Assembly (NCBI RefSeq): GCF_000321225.1
Contig: NW_004450380.1
Coordinates: 730,068 to 794,067, forward strand
Source of the DNA: Odobenus rosmarus divergens
Taxonomy: Eukaryota > Chordata > Mammalia > Carnivora > Odobenidae
Reading direction: 5' to 3'
Length of the DNA: 64,000 nt
Part shown: one piece after another, positions 62,266 through 64,000 of the stretch
Numbering within the stretch: the stretch's first letter is position 1
How the letters are laid out: the number at the start of each line of letters is the position of its first letter
Notes under the pieces: model-generated
Seen by the model: only the letters and a program-made list of their open reading frames with translations
Database searches by the model: none
What the model was told of the DNA's origin: nothing
Translations under genes and position numbers: made by a program

Positions 62266-63879
62266 TCTCAAGATGTAATTTTCCCAGAACACAAAGGAAA
62301 TCAACTGAAAATGGTGTATGCATTTGTGTAAAAAAGAATAAATAAGTAAAAATAAAAATTAAAAAAACCACAAAGCAAATGAAACTGTAAGCAAATATTT
62401 AATTCTAGTTCACAGAAGATGCACTTTCTGTAGTAGATCAGCAATTTTGAAAGTACTTTCTGTGTATACTGTGTAAGTTTGAACAAATGAGTAAATATGT
62501 TGAAGATAATGGGAGCCAAGTTTCTCACTGTTGAGGAGGAAAGTTATAGTGATGGAAAGAGGGTAGACTAGGTTCTATCTATGTTGTTGGATCAGAATTG
62601 GAAAGATCAGCCTGAATGTACATGTATTATTAATATAAACATACATGGAAAAGTACTTATAATTATATATTTATACATTTATATGTATATTCCTATCCTG
62701 GTTCTGTCTACCAAGGTGACCTAGAAGCAGACTTCTCAGTAGCAATGTGCACCACCTGATGATCTTGGTTTCTAAATACCATTCTCTATTAAAAGGCAGA
62801 AGAGTTCCTTGGAGAAATGCTGATTGCAAGACTGGTACAAGGATAGTACCAGATGAGCCTGGAACATCTTGGTGGGGATAGAAAGCCAGGAAGTTCATAG
62901 GAATAATAGAGATATATAACATAGGAAACAGCTTGGATGAGTTGAACAAAAAACTAAATAGTGGCCATAATCGATTATAGCCCCCTGAGTAAAATAAGAA
63001 TCCATAACTCCATGGTGATATCAGTGAATTAATAATGGGAGAGAAAGGAAAGCCCTTTCTTACAATACATTAACCAAGTGATCAAAGATAATATCGCCAA
63101 TGTTGGGAACATGGACATCATGTGTCTTAACTCAGTGACACCCATACCTCCCTGCTTTTTTTCTCTATAATTCCATCAGGAATGGCTCTCGGCTAGTAAG
63201 CATGTTATAAAGGGTCTCATAACTTTGTCATACCAATATTCTACTGTCACAAAGCTCTCTGTATTGTACTTTAGAAGGGAAATGCCATTTAACCACAGGG
63301 TTGTATGTTTAATACCACAGCTTCAGCCCTCAATGAACAGGTGACAGGATTGGTGCCTCAAATCACTGCCACTACAGGCCCCATGCTCAGGTTAGACTTG
63401 AAGCTTTCATCATTTCTGTCTCAGACTCATCAGTGAACTTTAGGACCATCAGAAACTTTTACTCCTTCAATGTTGCTATAAAATTTAGAATGTCCTTAAA
63501 AAAATCTAATAAATCATTTTTGCTCTGTGACATGAATATTTTTAAAATAGCAGGATTTAAAATAATAATGATATAGAAAAGTTGAGGATCAAAAACATAA
63601 AGTGAATTTTTCAGTCCATTTCTTTAATGGGATGGTAAATATCATTGCAGACATTTTTAGAGAATATAATCAACTGTAATTGGAAAAAAGGAGTGACAAA
63701 ACCTCTATGTGTGCTTGGTCCATGTTTGAGGACTATCCAATGCTTGTGTACTTCCTTTAACTCTTAATTATCATCAAGAAAACATGGACATGCCCACAGG
63801 TGGCCACCGGTGATTGTGAATAACTTGGAGAAGAAGGTGGATGTTCCTATTCTAGTGCAGTTTCTCCCTTTTAAAATCA

Positions 63880-64000
63880 GCTCTATGGAGGTAAATTTAA
63901 ATATAATAAAAATCACCAATTTTAGATGTGCAATGAAAAATATTTTGACAAATATATACAGAGGTGGAACCATTATAATCCTGATAGAGAACACTTCTGT
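63880..64000 (-). repeat. Old L1 3' UTR remnant at the window end
   Basis: 'ctatggaggtaaatttaaat', 'ttagatgtgcaatgaaaaat' and 'tacagaggtggaaccattat' resemble the antisense L1M 3' UTR. It is cut by the window edge. Confidence 0.45.

Larger units (their letters stand above)
35961..64000 (+). other. SDCCAG8: SDCCAG8 intron, 5' part (runs past the window end)
   Basis: Begins at the gtactc donor and has no matching downstream exon inside the window. The following stretches hold nothing recognisable: 35961-38370, 42440-44339, 45620-48700, 48761-53700, 54300-56230, 56553-57335, 57540-59535, 60640-61390 and 62270-63880. In human, SDCCAG8 is followed tail-to-tail by AKT3; no AKT3 sequence was recognised here. 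Confidence 0.85.

Noticed and set aside
1..64000. Endogenous retrovirus or LTR elements
   Set aside because: No LTR pair, primer-binding site or gag/pol/env-like frame was recognised; repeats seen are SINE, LINE and DNA-transposon types.

Overview
The window is ordinary intronic DNA of a mammalian gene, not a compact microbial segment. Two short coding exons are recognisable at 14-130 and 35818-35960 on the + strand. Joined in phase, they encode a charged coiled-coil stretch that lines up without a gap with about residues 453-539 of human SDCCAG8 (CEP-associated, centrosome/ciliary transition-zone protein). The 35.7 kb between them is one complete intron, and 35961-64000 is the first 28 kb of the next. 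No further SDCCAG8 exon was found before the window ends. Inside the first intron, at 1939-2019, lies a hairpin whose 5p arm matches human miR-4677-5p at every base. In human, MIR4677 is also hosted by an SDCCAG8 intron, so gene order supports the assignment.

The host is a carnivoran, from its tRNA-Lys-derived CAN-SINEs (fourteen seen, opening with the usual gcctgggtggctcagt) and carnivoran-type L1 3' ends. The SINE 3' halves lack the typical cat form and the dog SINEC_Cf form. They look like the arctoid types of seals, bears and mustelids, and the 'cctctcccactccccctgcttgtgttccctctct' style at 9.3 kb and 59.9 kb leans to a pinniped. That last step is a weak inference from memory.

Layout. 1-9 kb: exon, MIR4677, a polypyrimidine tract plus GC-rich block (3.5-4.6 kb), an old hAT remnant, a very CpG-dense 75 bp patch (6.14-6.22 kb), a TTTC microsatellite and SINEs. 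9-16.4 kb: SINEs, then a nearly perfect 2.46 kb head-to-tail tandem duplication (11381-16308). It carries a young composite L1 nested in an older L1. 16.4-34.4 kb: SINEs, an inverted SINE pair splitting a MIR, L2, MER2, an old antisense L1 and a HAL1-like LINE. 34.4-38.4 kb: repeat-poor DNA around the second exon. 38.4-41.8 kb: three SINEs, old repeats and dinucleotide arrays. 41.5-59.9 kb: no carnivoran SINE at all, only old MIR/DNA-transposon remnants, a second TTTC array, and a region with long open frames on both strands (45.0-45.6 kb). 59.5-64 kb: L2 with a SINE inside, MIRs and an old L1 end.

No bacterial-type genes, CRISPR array, provirus or undescribed multi-gene system is visible. 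The most useful observations are the MIR4677 orthologue with an altered 3p seed, the recent tandem duplication with its clustered differences, the two-tailed L1 insertion, and the CpG-dense patch.
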